NCBI RefSeq assembly: GCF_020085105.1
Contig: NC_058051.1
Location: forward strand, 586,001 to 650,000
Reading direction: 5' to 3'
Length of the DNA: 64,000 bases
DNA from: Siniperca chuatsi
Lineage: Eukaryota > Chordata > Actinopteri > Centrarchiformes > Sinipercidae
A program made the position numbers and the translations under genes. Each line of letters opens with the position of its first letter. The stretch's first letter is position 1. The notes under the pieces are model-generated. The model made no database searches. It was not told the DNA's origin and saw only the letters and a list, made by a program, of their open reading frames with translations. Shown here piece after piece: positions 36,603-49,500 of this stretch.

Positions 36603-38475
36603 TTTATTTGAACGTGTAAAGGCACAAGACAGAGGTCTCTCTGCTTTTTTGTTCCATGGCTGCAGCTTGTTTGCCGAGTGCCAGTTCTCTACATCAGGAC
36701 AAACTACAAACTCCTAAAGGAGCACAGCGCGCCGTCTAAATCTCCACACAGGTCACAAAGTAGTCCAGTTTCTCTTAATCTCATATCTGCACACCACCTG
36801 CCGTGCCATATGTAGAATTCAGAAAGGATAACATAAAAACAATCACTTTAAAATAACAAGTGAGCAAAGCCTAGACTTTAAACAACAACATTATCCACTC
36901 AGAGACGCACCGAATTATTCGCAGCTCACGCAGCAAATCATAACAATAAAACTGTATAAAAAATAATCTCTTAAATAAAACATCAAGCAGAGACAAGAAA
37001 CAAATGAGGAATGTACGTATATGTGCCATCGTGGTTTCTAAGGATCCATCCCCCTGACACACAGAGGACTTTACGTCCATCCCGCTTCCTTTCACTCGCT
37101 CCGACTCACATTTTTAGAAATGACACTGAAACGATGTACCAGGACAACGGACCGCAGCACACTGCTGAGTATCTGCTAGCAGACGACTAACGTCAAATAT
37201 TCTAGACATTAGTTTTACTAAAACAGGATTTTTGCAGTTAAATCCAGTCCTTCAAATTCTCTCTTACGTAACAAAACGTCGGTGAACAGCCGTCAGACCT
37301 GCGGTCCGTCCTCGGAGCCCTGACACGCTAACACTGAGCCGCTGAGGGAAAATATTACAACATATCAGAAGTGCAAAACGACGCTAATGTATGTGCAGCC
37401 TGCTGAAGTGGTTAGAAATGTTACTGTATGTCCAACTTGGAGTGAAGAGACGTGGTCGCTAAGCAAACCCTTCTGCTGAGGTGTAGTTTAGTCGCAGGCC
37501 GCGAGGGCACGCCGGCCGGCTCTTAGTGCATATATTCCAGTTACTCACGCAGCCAATCAGAACGTACAGGCACAAATAAAAAGTGCTACAGTGACGACGA
37601 CGATAAAAGCGTAACGAAAAGGTCAAACAAACGATTCTGTCACGAAGGTAGTAAAGAAACCTCTGCAAGTGATATTTCACTTTGGTAGTTTGTTGTAGTC
37701 CGGACTTCAAACTGTGAGTGGCTGTCACTCTTTCAAACAATCAAGCTAATTCAAACAGCTAACGTTCAGCTAGCTAGCTATGTAGGACGATGACTTCCTC
37801 ACTCCGAATTCTGCCTACAAAGCTCTGATTGGTCAGCTGTGTCTCCAACCAGCAGAAACAGCAGTCGATGAGCTAATAATAAACCGGTTTGCTCGTCATC
37901 TGTGTGGACGTCCATGAATACGATAATCAACCAGCTCGAGTGTGCTGCTGCTGACGAGGCTATCGTGCTCACCTGGCTTAAAAACAGAAACCTGCTCTAA
38001 CTTTGAGGTTCGCGTCACCAGATCCTCTGGTGCCTGTCGGAAGCGTCGGAATGGCAGCATGGATCGTTGGGGGATATTTGTGACGTTTGAAACTTCTTCT
38101 GAACTTTCTAGAACTTGGTAAAGTCAAATACGGCTCTGTGGCACCTACACTATGCGGGTCCAGTCCGGCCACTGAGGCCAGAGGCTCGCAGGCCGCCAAC
38201 TCAACACTGAAAATGTAAGACTCGAGTGAAATAAACTGAACAACCTCCTGTCCCACAGAGAAAGTGTGTGTGTTGGGAATGTCCTGTGTGTGTTGGGAAT
38301 GTCCTGTGTGTGTTTGGGAATGTCCTGTGTGTGTTTGGGAATGTCCTGTGTGTGTTTGGGAATGTCCTGTGTGTGTTTGGGAATGCCTACATGCTGTTAG
38401 GAATGGACAGAGACAAAAGGCTCAGGGCCGAGCAGAGTCCGGGGCTGGGGGGACAGCAGGACGGCCGCGGTCGGG
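36603..38475 (-). other. clcn6: Probable clcn6 3'UTR with poly(A) signal
   Basis: On the minus strand AATAAA lies at 36,608-36,603, followed within 40 nt by a GT-rich stretch (AGTGTCTGCGTGTTT). This gives a 3'UTR of about 1.9 kb after the clcn6 stop at 38,476. No stronger signal was noticed between them. Inference from motif position only. Confidence 0.5.
38264..38395. repeat. 20/21-bp minisatellite in the clcn6 3'UTR
   Basis: About six copies of TGTGTGTTTGGGAATGTCC-type units just downstream of the clcn6 stop. The first two copies lack one T. It would be transcribed as a CA-rich tandem repeat. Confidence 0.9.
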
Positions 38476-41400
38476 TCAGATGGTGATGTAGTGCTGTCGC
38501 AGTTTGGCCACAAGGAACTCGTGGGTTAAATTGTGTCTTGTGATTATTCCAACAATCTGAAAGAGAAGGCAGAGAAGAAACAAGCGTTTGGTCAGACGCA
38601 GCGTGAGCGGCTGAAACGCGACAGCAAAGGTTTTATTTCCCTGCTGTGAGAGCGACTCACCTCTCCGACAGCATTGACCACAGGTAGGTGCCGCAGGCCC
38701 ATGGTCCTGAACAGGTTGAACACCTGGCAGATGCGGGTGTTGGGAGACACTGTGTAGGGACACGGGTTCATGTAGGGGGTGACGTCCTGCGGACACAGGG
38801 AACATCATCGCTTTGATCAACTCTGAGTTTCTGTTTCACTGCGAAAAGCTTCTAACTCAGGGTCTAAAAGGGTCGTACCACTATCATGCGGGGGTTGAGC
38901 ATGGCGAGGTCCAAGTCATGGATGTCAGGGTAACGTGGGTAATCTTCAGTCATCTCTGCGTAGGACAACCTGGGCTGAGTGGCGCTCTGTGATGCACGGT
39001 ACCAGAATCAGAAATACTTTATTGATCCCCGAAGGGAGACATTCAGTTGGACATACGCAAGAAATGACTCTTACATATATATGTGTGTGTGTGTGTGTGT
39101 GTGAGAGTGTGTGTGTGTGTGTGTGTACCTGTGTGTACATGTGTGTGTGTGTGACAGACTGACCGACTGGTTCTCGGCGTAGCAGACCCCTCTGATGAGC
39201 AGGTTGACCAGCTGGGAGCGCAGGATGAGGCCGTGGAAGGTGAGCGGTCTGAAGCGCTCCTCCATGGTCCACTCCTCACTGGGAGACTGATCTGGGTACA
39301 GGTTGGGGTAGGGAGCGTGCCTGCAGGGGGACGGCGACAACACACCGATTACAGGAGGCGGACTACCTGAACAGGTAGCACACGGAGCTTCAGCGGGTAG
39401 TGCAGTGTGTCTGTCCTACCTCCTCTCTAACATCTGCTGCAGCAGGTCCTCCCCCTCCTCTGCCGGCGCCACCACGGCGCTCTGCTCGTCACACACGTTC
39501 CTCAGCTCGCTGGACGGGTACGACTTCATGGACTGGCAGCGCCGCCGCTGTTCCCCCGCGCGGGAAAGCACACTGGACTTCTACGTGCGACAGAGAGTTT
39601 CCACTGATGGACCAGTTTGCTGTGCTGAAGCAAAACTTTGCATCCATTCAAACTGACATAATCAAGGAAATCCTAAATGAACAGCAGCACATTAACTATT
39701 ACCTGCCACCTGCTGAGCCACTAAAACAAAGTGTTTCTCACTGATCGATTTCACTGAAGAAGTAATTGATTGTCTCTATGTGTGCGCATTTGAGTCAGAA
39801 TGCAATACGGATCAAATCTTCTGACACTGCAGCATCAGTATATATATTACGATACAGAACAAACCGTTCAGAGATAAACAGACAGAACATCTGCTTTTGT
39901 CTAATCCAGTGTTTTATTCGCACTGACAAAAATACTGTCAATCCAATATTGCCATAAAGCAGTCCTAATGTCTCACACGGTGTCATGTTACCACAGCGTC
40001 GCTGCTTCTCACTCTTACACTCGTCGGGACAAAACTCCAAACCCCGTTTTAAATTCTGCAGATTAACGAGCCGTTCCTCAGTGACAGACATGGAAGTGGC
40101 CTTTGTTCGTTACACGTTCCAGTTTTACTGAAATGCAGCGCCGCTTGGTGGAGTTAGGCTGTCCCTGTAGAGGAGGGAGCAGACCACGACACCCAGACCT
40201 CTACCTCCATCTACTGGTTACACCTGGTCACTCCTGCCCGCTGACCGGTCCTCCTCTCGGCCTCCAGCCGCCTCCGGACACGAGGCTGCGCTTTAACGGC
40301 TAAAAATGTTAAATGGCACAGGACGTACCTTGAAGCGGATGTTGTTGCTGACCAGGATGTTTCCCTTCATGAAGTCCCGTTCGTTCTGACGGTTTTCGGT
40401 GACCACGGGGAAGGCGTGGTACACGGTGGTGCGCAGGATGCTGACTAGAGACTGGACCCGGGTGTGGGGGTACACGTAGGTCAGGTTGGGCTCCATGATA
40501 TCACTGGCTGTCAGCCTCAGAAAGATGAGGGAAACACAGATGACAAACACACCCTGAAGTCACTTTTCTAGACAGGATGAAAATCCAGACGTCACCATGG
40601 TTACTGACGATGTTATTCACAATGATGCTAAATATAATTTGCCTGTTTTAGGTAATGAGAAAATAACTGCTGACAGACTGGGAATGAAACTATTATTATA
40701 TGATATAACATATCGATCTGTAACATTTATAAACTCTGTGCATGTTGATCATCACAGCCTCGCGCCGACCTGCACTGTAACTAAAACTGTGCCACTTTGG
40801 TAAAAAGACGATGATGTGTGCAGTCGTTGCCCCCGGTAACCTGCTACTTTTGGATGGAGACACCGGGAGAGGACTGGCAGGGACAGACGGTCCCGGGGGA
40901 GTTGGTCTGACTGACTTTGAACTGTTTTCAGTGTTTTCAGCGTGTCAGACCAACACAGATGGACGAGTAACCCGCTGCCTTCAGGTGGCTGAAACAGTCA
41001 CCAGAGTAAAGGAGAAGGCCTCAGCACAGCTGCTAGCTGCTAGCTGCTGCGGATGACAGTTGCTGGTAAGAATTACGCCATCATGAGAATAAAACTAGAC
41101 TTTTTTCTGTGCGACCAGCTGAACAGTGTAGAATAAAACAGACGAGGTGAGGACGAGAACCTGACGCAGACCAGCGCTTTGCACCTGCACAGATACAGAG
41201 TCCTCTTGTTTGTTCAACATCAAACCTTACTTGTCCATCTCAGCCTCAGTCTCCCACTCCAGCAGCGGCACTCCTCTCAGCTGGATGTGGATGTCGTAGA
41301 TGCCCTTGTTGAAGAAATCTCCCGTCCACTTGGCAACCTGATAATCAGCACAAAACCATTCCCCAACAGGAGATCCATCACTGTATCATCCACACGACTG

Positions 41401-44400
41401 AACGTATCAACATCTATTCGTTTCTCAACACTCGTGTAGTGAAATCAGATGAAAAAGAAATAACACAGTGGTGGAAATGTATAACACGACAGCGTACCAT
41501 TAGAGTGATCATGATGGGCAGCCCGTATGTGATTTCGTTGGTGGATTCAATGAGGATGACAGTCAGACTGATGGTCATTCTGACCACGCCCCCGAGGAAG
41601 GCGGCGGCTCCGATGAGAGCAAACGTCCCCGAGTAGATGTCCATTCCCAGTTTCCTAACAGAGGACAGACACACGGTAAGAGCTGGGGTCAGTGTGTGCG
41701 GTGACCCACAGCTAGCGGGCGTGTGCTAGCAGGCTAACTGTCAGCTGAGAGGAGCTCAAAGCCCGGCTGCGACAGCAGAGGAAGTGAAAACCATCCAGTC
41801 AGCAGATTCCACCAGGGCAGCAGCAGGGGTGTCCCCGGGCTTGGACACATCTCTGTTTAGTCATTTTGGGCTTTCATTGTTTCTCTAACATTTCCAATAT
41901 TCCCCTTATATTTCCCTTTGAATGAGCGTGTCGTGTGGCATCGTTCTGATTTTCAATCCCTCACTGACGCAGCAGGTAACGTGTGCAGGATAATTTGCTA
42001 AAAGGAATACAATTCTGACTCATTTTGACATTTGTGATGTTTGATAGCCAATGGGAATGGGGGACAGCCAAACCTGGGACATGAGATCATTAAGAGGACA
42101 CTGTTCTTACACTTTGAGGATGTTGGCAACCAGACGTCCAAAGGCCGCCCCGCAGAGCAGCGAGGGGACAAAGAGCCCGCTGGGTAAAGACACGCCGTAC
42201 GTCCAACAGGCCAACAGGAAGTACAGCAGGAAGAACACTGACAGAGTCACGGGGCTGAAGGTACCTGAGGGGAAGAACAGGAGGCAGGTGTTCTTTGAAT
42301 AATTTACACCACCTCGGTTCGAACCCCGGCCGTGCACGTTTGTGCACGTGACAATAAACGTGATTTGATATATCGTACAGAGATGGGTTTACCGCGAGAC
42401 GCAGCTCTGTGTAAAGAGCATGTGAATATAAAGCACAACACACAAAGCCCTTATAATGATGACATTAATACTCCTACTCCCACCGCTGGTGCTTGGACCC
42501 CCAGTAGAACAACACACAAACACACAAACACATAAATGAAACTGAAACGAGCTGTTCTCAGTGTGTGTGTGCTCGTCTCACCGTCCTGGTGGAAGAGCTG
42601 GTGGATGGCAGCTTCCTGTGGGTTGAAGAACAACGTGGCCATGTCGTTGTAGGTCTTGTTGGTGCAGAAGAACTGGCGGATGGTGGAGTTGATGTCCTCA
42701 CTGCTGGACAGCTGAAAACAAAACTCATCTTACTGTGAGACAATAAATACATGAATGTAGAGAGTCTCTGCCGGTCTCTGCCGGTCTCTGCCGGGACCTT
42801 GAACACCTTTTTAACACCACATGGAATGTAGTTTCAAACCCACTCACGGTCAAACCGGCCACAGTATGACGGAGAACCAGTTGGGACAATAAGCCCTGGA
42901 TGAGTTTGCTGCTGTAGTGACGGTGTAGTGACGGTGGTTGCTGCTGTAGTGACGGTGTAGTGACGGTGGTTGCTGCTGCAGTGACGGTGTTTGCTGCTGC
43001 AGTGACGGTGTAGTGACGGTGTAGTGACGGTGTTTGCTGCTGCAGTGACGGTGTAGTGACGGTGGTTGCTGCTGTAGTGACGGTGTAGTGACGGTGGTTG
43101 CTGCTGCAGTGACGGTGTTTGCTGCTGTAGTGACGGTGTTTGCTGCTGTAGTGACGTGTTTGCTGCTGTAGTGACGGTGTTTGCTGATGTAGCGACTGTG
43201 TTTGCTGATGTAGCGACTGTGTTTGCTGCTGCAGTGACGGTGTTTGCTGCTGCAGTGACGGTGTAGTGACGGTGGTTGCTGCTGCAGTGACGGTGTAGTG
43301 ACGGTGGTTGCTGCTGTAGTGACGGTGTAGTGACGGTGTTTGCTGCTGCAGTGACGGTGTAGTGACGGTGTTTGCTGCTGTAGTGACGGTGTAGTGACGG
43401 TGTTTGCTGCTGCAGTGACGGTGTAGTGACGGTGTTTGCTGCTGTAGTGACGGTGTAGTGACGGTGGTTGCTGCTGCAGTGACGGTGTTTGCTGCTGCAG
43501 TGACGGTGTTTGCTGCTGTAGTGACGTGTTTGCTGCTGTAGTGACGGTGTTTGCTGATGTAGCGACTGTGTTTGCTGATGTAGCGACTGTGTTTGCTGCT
43601 GCAGTGACGGTGTTTGCTGCTGCAGTGACGGTGTAGTGACGGTGTTTGCTGATGTAGCGACTGTGTTTGCTGCTGCAGTGACGGTGTTTGCTGCTGCAGT
43701 GACGGTGTAGTGACGGTGTAGTGACGGTGTAGTGACGGTGGTTGCTGCTGCAGTGACGGTGTAGTGACGGTGCAGTGACGGTGTAGTGACGGTGGTTGCT
43801 GCTGCAGTGACGGTGTAGTGACGGTGTTTGCTGCTGCAGTGACGGTGTTTGGAGGAAGCAGCTGATACTTACCGTGGTGTTGTGGGTTGTGGGGGAGGAC
43901 AGGTCACGGCATTCGCCCAACAGCATGGAAGCGGTAAATATCACCACCGTTGTCACCATGGTGACCAGCAGACTCTCCAGAACTCTGGAAAAGTGCGGAG
44001 ATCAGATCGGCTTCTCTCATCACATGCTTGCATTTCAGACAGTCGCCGTGTCTGACTGACAGCGGGACCGTCTGTCTGACTGACAGCGGGACCGTCTGTC
44101 TGACTGACAGCGGGACCGTCTGTCTGACTGTTAATCACCTGATGAACTTGGCCTTGGGGTGGATGTGTCTGATGCGATACTTGGCCAGGCTCTTGTTCAT
44201 GCAGTTGAAGAGCGCCCCCAGCAGGCCACCCACCACCCCCATCAGGACAAAGAAGGCCAGGTCCACTGCTGTCCACAGGTGGCAGTTCTTATCTCCATCT
44301 GGACACTGATGAGCAAGGAGTTTTGCAAAAGGTTAAACTGGTGTTATATCAGGCTGATAATGAAGAAGAATAATAACAACGCATTTCATTTGTACAGAGC

Positions 44401-46478
44401 TTTTCAAGATACTCAAAGACGCTTTAAACAACTAGTTAAATAAAAAGATCCTAAAACACACTAAAGGCACCGGACATTAAATCAAACATTAAACGCAGTC
44501 CTGAAGAGGTGAGTTAGAATTACTTGTATGGTCAGACTCTTTACCTTGAACTCTCCAAAGTTGAGCAGACCGGGCAGCTGGAAGGAGCCCCACTTACTGA
44601 AGTTGATCCCCGAACGGAAGAAGTTGAGGGTGAAAGTGGCCGACATGGAGCAGAAGAGCTGAGGAAGGGAAACGGTTAATCAAACGCGGCGGTTAATACT
44701 TCGTGCTCCGTACGTACTACTGCATAGCAAAGCGCTGTCACTGGCAGACTGAGGCGGTGCGATGAGATTTCTGCTGATGGCTGCTCACACTTCTTGAGCC
44801 ACAGCTCTTATTCAGTGACATTACACTGACAGAGTGAATGAATGAACGAACTGGGCGTTAACAACATTACTACCCCTGCATCATTAGCTGTGACTATGCA
44901 TTAACACAGTTCCATTGCTCCACTGGGTATCTATCCTGGGCCAGCGTGCTACACCTACAAAGAACACTGGACCACAGTACCGGACCGAGCGGCACTGCCA
45001 TCAACTAGAGCCGCAACAACTACGGAGTCCGCAGGAAGAACTTAAATGCCTCTGCGCTCTTGGTGTTCACTGAATAAGGTGACGTACCACTTTCCAGGTG
45101 AGGGCCTGGTTCCAGAAAGAGGAGCCCTCCTCCAGACTGAAGAGGGTGCCACCTATAGGAGCACCGAAGGCAGCAGCTACTCCGGCAGCAGCACCCGCCG
45201 ACACAAAGTCTCGCTTGTCCCTGAAGAACAGTGAAGACAACGCGGTGAGCTACGCTTCCAACTGCGTGCAGCGTTTTGCTAATAAGAGCGCGTATTACCT
45301 GTCACTGCGGAAGTAGGGAAAGTCAAAGTTGATCCTCTTGAAAGTGATGCTCTGAAACTGGCAGAGGGAGAAAACATCTGATGAGCACACCGCGGCCACA
45401 GCACGAGTCAAATGCATCAGCGACTGGACCGTTTAACAGCTGAATCCAACTGCATCCTGGGAGATCACATTCAATTCTGTCAAGTCATTTTAGATCAAGT
45501 CCACTCACGTGTTCAAGCCATATTACATCAAATTCAATTAAGGCGAGTCGAGCTGAGTTGAGCCAAATGAATCCACAAACAATTAGTTATGGTGACAGCG
45601 ACAGTTTGATTTGATCGGACGGGCTGAAAGAAAGAACAATCATCTATCATCATCGTTATAATCGCCGTTTTACAGGAAGTGCGAGTGCCTGGATGGTGTC
45701 GGTTACGGCTGATCTCGAGAAACAGGAAGGTGCTCTGTCGCCACAGGCAGGCTGTAACATCTCAGGGCAAGTTAAGACACTCAGCTGTGAATCTCTCTGT
45801 GTGGATCAGCTGACGTCTGTTAATAAAGCCCATCGCGGGGTCGTGTCCCTCTTAGTTCTGTATGTTTATGGCCCCGGGTCTACGGGTTCGGGTATGTTCT
45901 CAAGTTCACATGAGTTCTTCTTTTCACTGCTGCTAAACTTCAGCTTGGACCGACTCAAACCCTGTTCAGAGACGCTGCTTGGATTACCTTGGAAGAAGAC
46001 TTGAGATACAGAGTACTGCCGGGGAATCTTAAAAACATTTTCCGCATCAGAGAACTGGGAAAAGTACATGACTTCACTAACTGGTCGCGGAAATATGTTG
46101 GACTTCCTCTAAAGGCCTTATGCCTGGAATCAGTCATTTCAGCAGTATTCTGAAAAATGACACAACCACACGTCGAACCAGTTCAGCTCAGGTCGTCCAC
46201 ATATAAAGGACCACACCTGAATACCGCCGTGGGAGGCGAGCTGGAAAGCCTGCTGATCGCTCGCCAACAACTCTGTCTTTAAAGTGTCTTTGTCGTCTCG
46301 ATGCAATGAATCATACAATGAAGAATAACGGCGCGCTCTCAGACAGCCTCTCCTACGTTTAAGCAGATGGACTTTTTTTTGCTCTCGTTTTATTTTATGT
46401 AGTAATTTGTGGTTAATATAACATTCGGTAGTGTTTGGTCCTGTCTGTGAAGGGTAAGGGCTCTTCCTGGTTAAATAC

Positions 46479-46546
<68 letters not shown>

Positions 46547-49500
46547 AGATATAATCAGACATGTGAACCCTAACAGCTCAGACCTAAATACTGTGAGTAT
46601 AAAAAGGAATTCGGCCTCAGCGTGAGAAGCACACTCAGGTCGTCGGTGTTGCGTTCGGGGTGATGTACCTGGGGAAGGCCGGCTCCCACGATGGCTCCGC
46701 TGTGGATCATCGGACCTTCTTTCCCCACAAACAGACCTGAGTGGACACACAGAGAGTCAGAGGCACCTCCACCCACCTCCGCCCACCGACCCTGACCCGT
46801 CACCAGCACTGCACAGAAACGGTGGCTCTGAAGCTTTATTTCATCTTCGGCATCATATCCTGATGCTGAAGCTGAAGCCGCAGCTGCCACGGAGGCTCGT
46901 GGCATTACTTCATGTACGATCGCTTCCTGCTTTACAGCTGTACTCACGTGTCGTTTCGGTGTTTGTGGAACCTCGTTACGGACATTTAGACTCATCTGAA
47001 CTACACGTTCACACACTTGAATGAACCTTTCTGCAGGTTCTGGGCCTGTCACACTTCACCTCCAGCCACGCTGAACAGGACGCCGGCAGCTTTGCAGAGA
47101 AACGTCCGCAGCCGGACGATTCCAGGAATCTTCACTCCGTTCAAGTAGCTTTTGATTTCCGGGATCCCCGAACCTGCGGCTACTGGCTGGGAACAGGACA
47201 CCGAGACGCAGCACGTTAGCGTCGTCACATGATTCAAACAACGTATCACAGTCTACTCTGAAAACTTCAGTCCTGTAAAGTGATGACAACAAGCCGAACA
47301 CACTGCAGTGTAACTGCGTTTACCGCCTTCACCTGGTTAAAGGGTCGATAGGCGAGATCTGTAGCTCAGGTTCCAGTTACACACATTAAATACGGGAACA
47401 GGAAAAAGCTCCCGTATCTGAGCCGGCTTACCTCAACGAGGACGAGCACGCTGGCGATGAAGACGAAGGTCATGTTGAACGCCAGGAGCTCCAGCAGAGA
47501 CAGGGGGAGGCAGCCTTTGTCGCTGCACTTCTCCACAGCTGGAGGCGTCCAGATAAGTTAGAATAACCTGCAGCACTGAGGGCAATCCTGATAAAGCCTG
47601 CTGTGCAACGTTACTGTAGCAGCTGCTGCACGCTGTGCACTTTGTTAAATTACAATTAATTCCTCTAATATTACCACATTGTCCTCACAGAATCGCTGTA
47701 GGTGTGCATGTTTGAATATTGTGAGTCATTTTCTGTAAATTACAACATCATTCTCATAACTCTACAACGTTTTCTGGAACTGGAGCTGCATGTGAAGGAA
47801 GTTGGCATCCTATCCCGTCCTACCTGGAATCTTCCCCATTCAGGTAACTCGCTGCTGCTTCCAGGAACAGGAAGCTTGTTGTCATTTATCGTGAGGCCGA
47901 CTGCTGACGGAGTCATACTGGGAAACTCTTTCCCAGGAGTCGAGGATCGCTGTAGCTGTCCTCTGCAGCTGCTTTTTATTGCACTTTCCTGGGTTTGATC
48001 CAGACTAGACGTCGACTGATAAACCTGCTGGGCCGACATTATCGGCCGCTATCTCAGATACATCTGTATATACAGCGTGTTGGCTGGTACGACCAACCAG
48101 AGCCGGCCTTTTCTGGCGCTCACCACGAAGCCTGCGGGCTCCAGAGACCGAAGCTGGAGGGAGATCTGCAGCCAGCCCGAGTATCTGTACCGTGTATGTT
48201 ATGACATGAGTGAACTCAGCGTGTTAAAGGATACACTCACCAACCACGGTAAATTTGATTTTAGTGAAGAGGCGTACAAAGAAATCCACAAACAGGCCCA
48301 CCTGAAAGAGACAGGAAGACATCACTCATCCGAACGTCTGCAACGTGCTGGACCCAGCAAAGAAGCCCAGATATCTCAGAAGCACCTACCAGACCCACGG
48401 CGACTCCGATGGCAAACATCATCAGCCACCGCACGGCTTCATACTTTTTGGCTTTCTGTTGGCAGATGAGCAAATTCAACAGTAAACTGCAATTCTAAAA
48501 TACAAACGTCCCCATTTTACGCTGCTGCGAGTGGACGCTCACTCTCAGCTTCATCAGACAGGATATCGGCAGAGCACCTGGGGTTTCTGTACATTAGTCC
48601 AGATTTCTGAAACACGCCACCTGAGTAGCTTTCGCTTCTCAGAGGAATCCTGTTACAGTGGCTCTTTCACGTGATCTATAACTAAATGAAGTGACTCTTC
48701 TTAACACTGAGTGGAAGTTTATTGAACTTCGGCCATTCAAATACGCGCCTCAGATCAGCAGTCTGCTCACTGAGGTTTCTGTAAGAATAAAAGAAACCGG
48801 TGCTGTCCGCAAATCACATATTAGAAGCCAGTTTTCTAATTCTGTAACTGAATAACACCGGCCCTTTGTGAAACACCAGGTTTATTACGGAGCGGAGCAC
48901 ACCTTCCTATCAGGGGCCCTGTGTGGATCCTCAGTCAAATATAGCACACGTTTAAGTGCGGACGATTCCTCACCGCCTGGACGTCCAATCAGGTGAAGAC
49001 ACACAAAGCAGATCCCATCTGCACAAAAGACACTTTGGACTTGTCTTACCTTGTTGTCCATCCCCTCCAGAACCTCCACATAGGGCTCATTGATGCAGCG
49101 GTCATAATCCAAACTCTGTCAAAGCCAAAGCAAATAATACTGTGTAACTATCACCTGGGTCAGACTGTACCAGGGCAGCACGAACACATCAGCGCTGGCT
49201 GGAGATCTCTCACCTCATAGTCTTTCCTGGGCAGAATCTCGTCTTCTTCATCTCGGATTTCCCCAAGGATTGTCTTGGGAGAAAAGAGGAATACTGTAAA
49301 CACAGTATAATCAGAATACAGACAGCGAAGCCAGCCACAAACGACAAGTCTATGGCTGAATGCAGATTCATTCACAACATGGAGACTACACAGAGTTCTG
49401 CACACAGTTTAACCAGTAATAAGCAAGTTTATCTCCGTTCTCGCATAGTTAGAAGACCACGCCAGACTCCATTCAGAATTCGGTCAAATCTGAAGTTGAC

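Noticed and set aside
42300..42368. Functional tRNA gene
   Set aside because: A B-box-like match exists, but no acceptor stem, anticodon arm or A-box could be built around it.
42850..43959. 369-codon frame as a separate gene
   Set aside because: It begins inside clcn6 exon 13 and runs on through the intron 13 minisatellite; the exon 13 donor and exon 14 acceptor give the conserved protein.
46139..46750. 203-codon minus-strand frame
   Set aside because: Runs through the (TA)n tract and overlaps clcn6 exon 8 in a different frame; no homology recognised.
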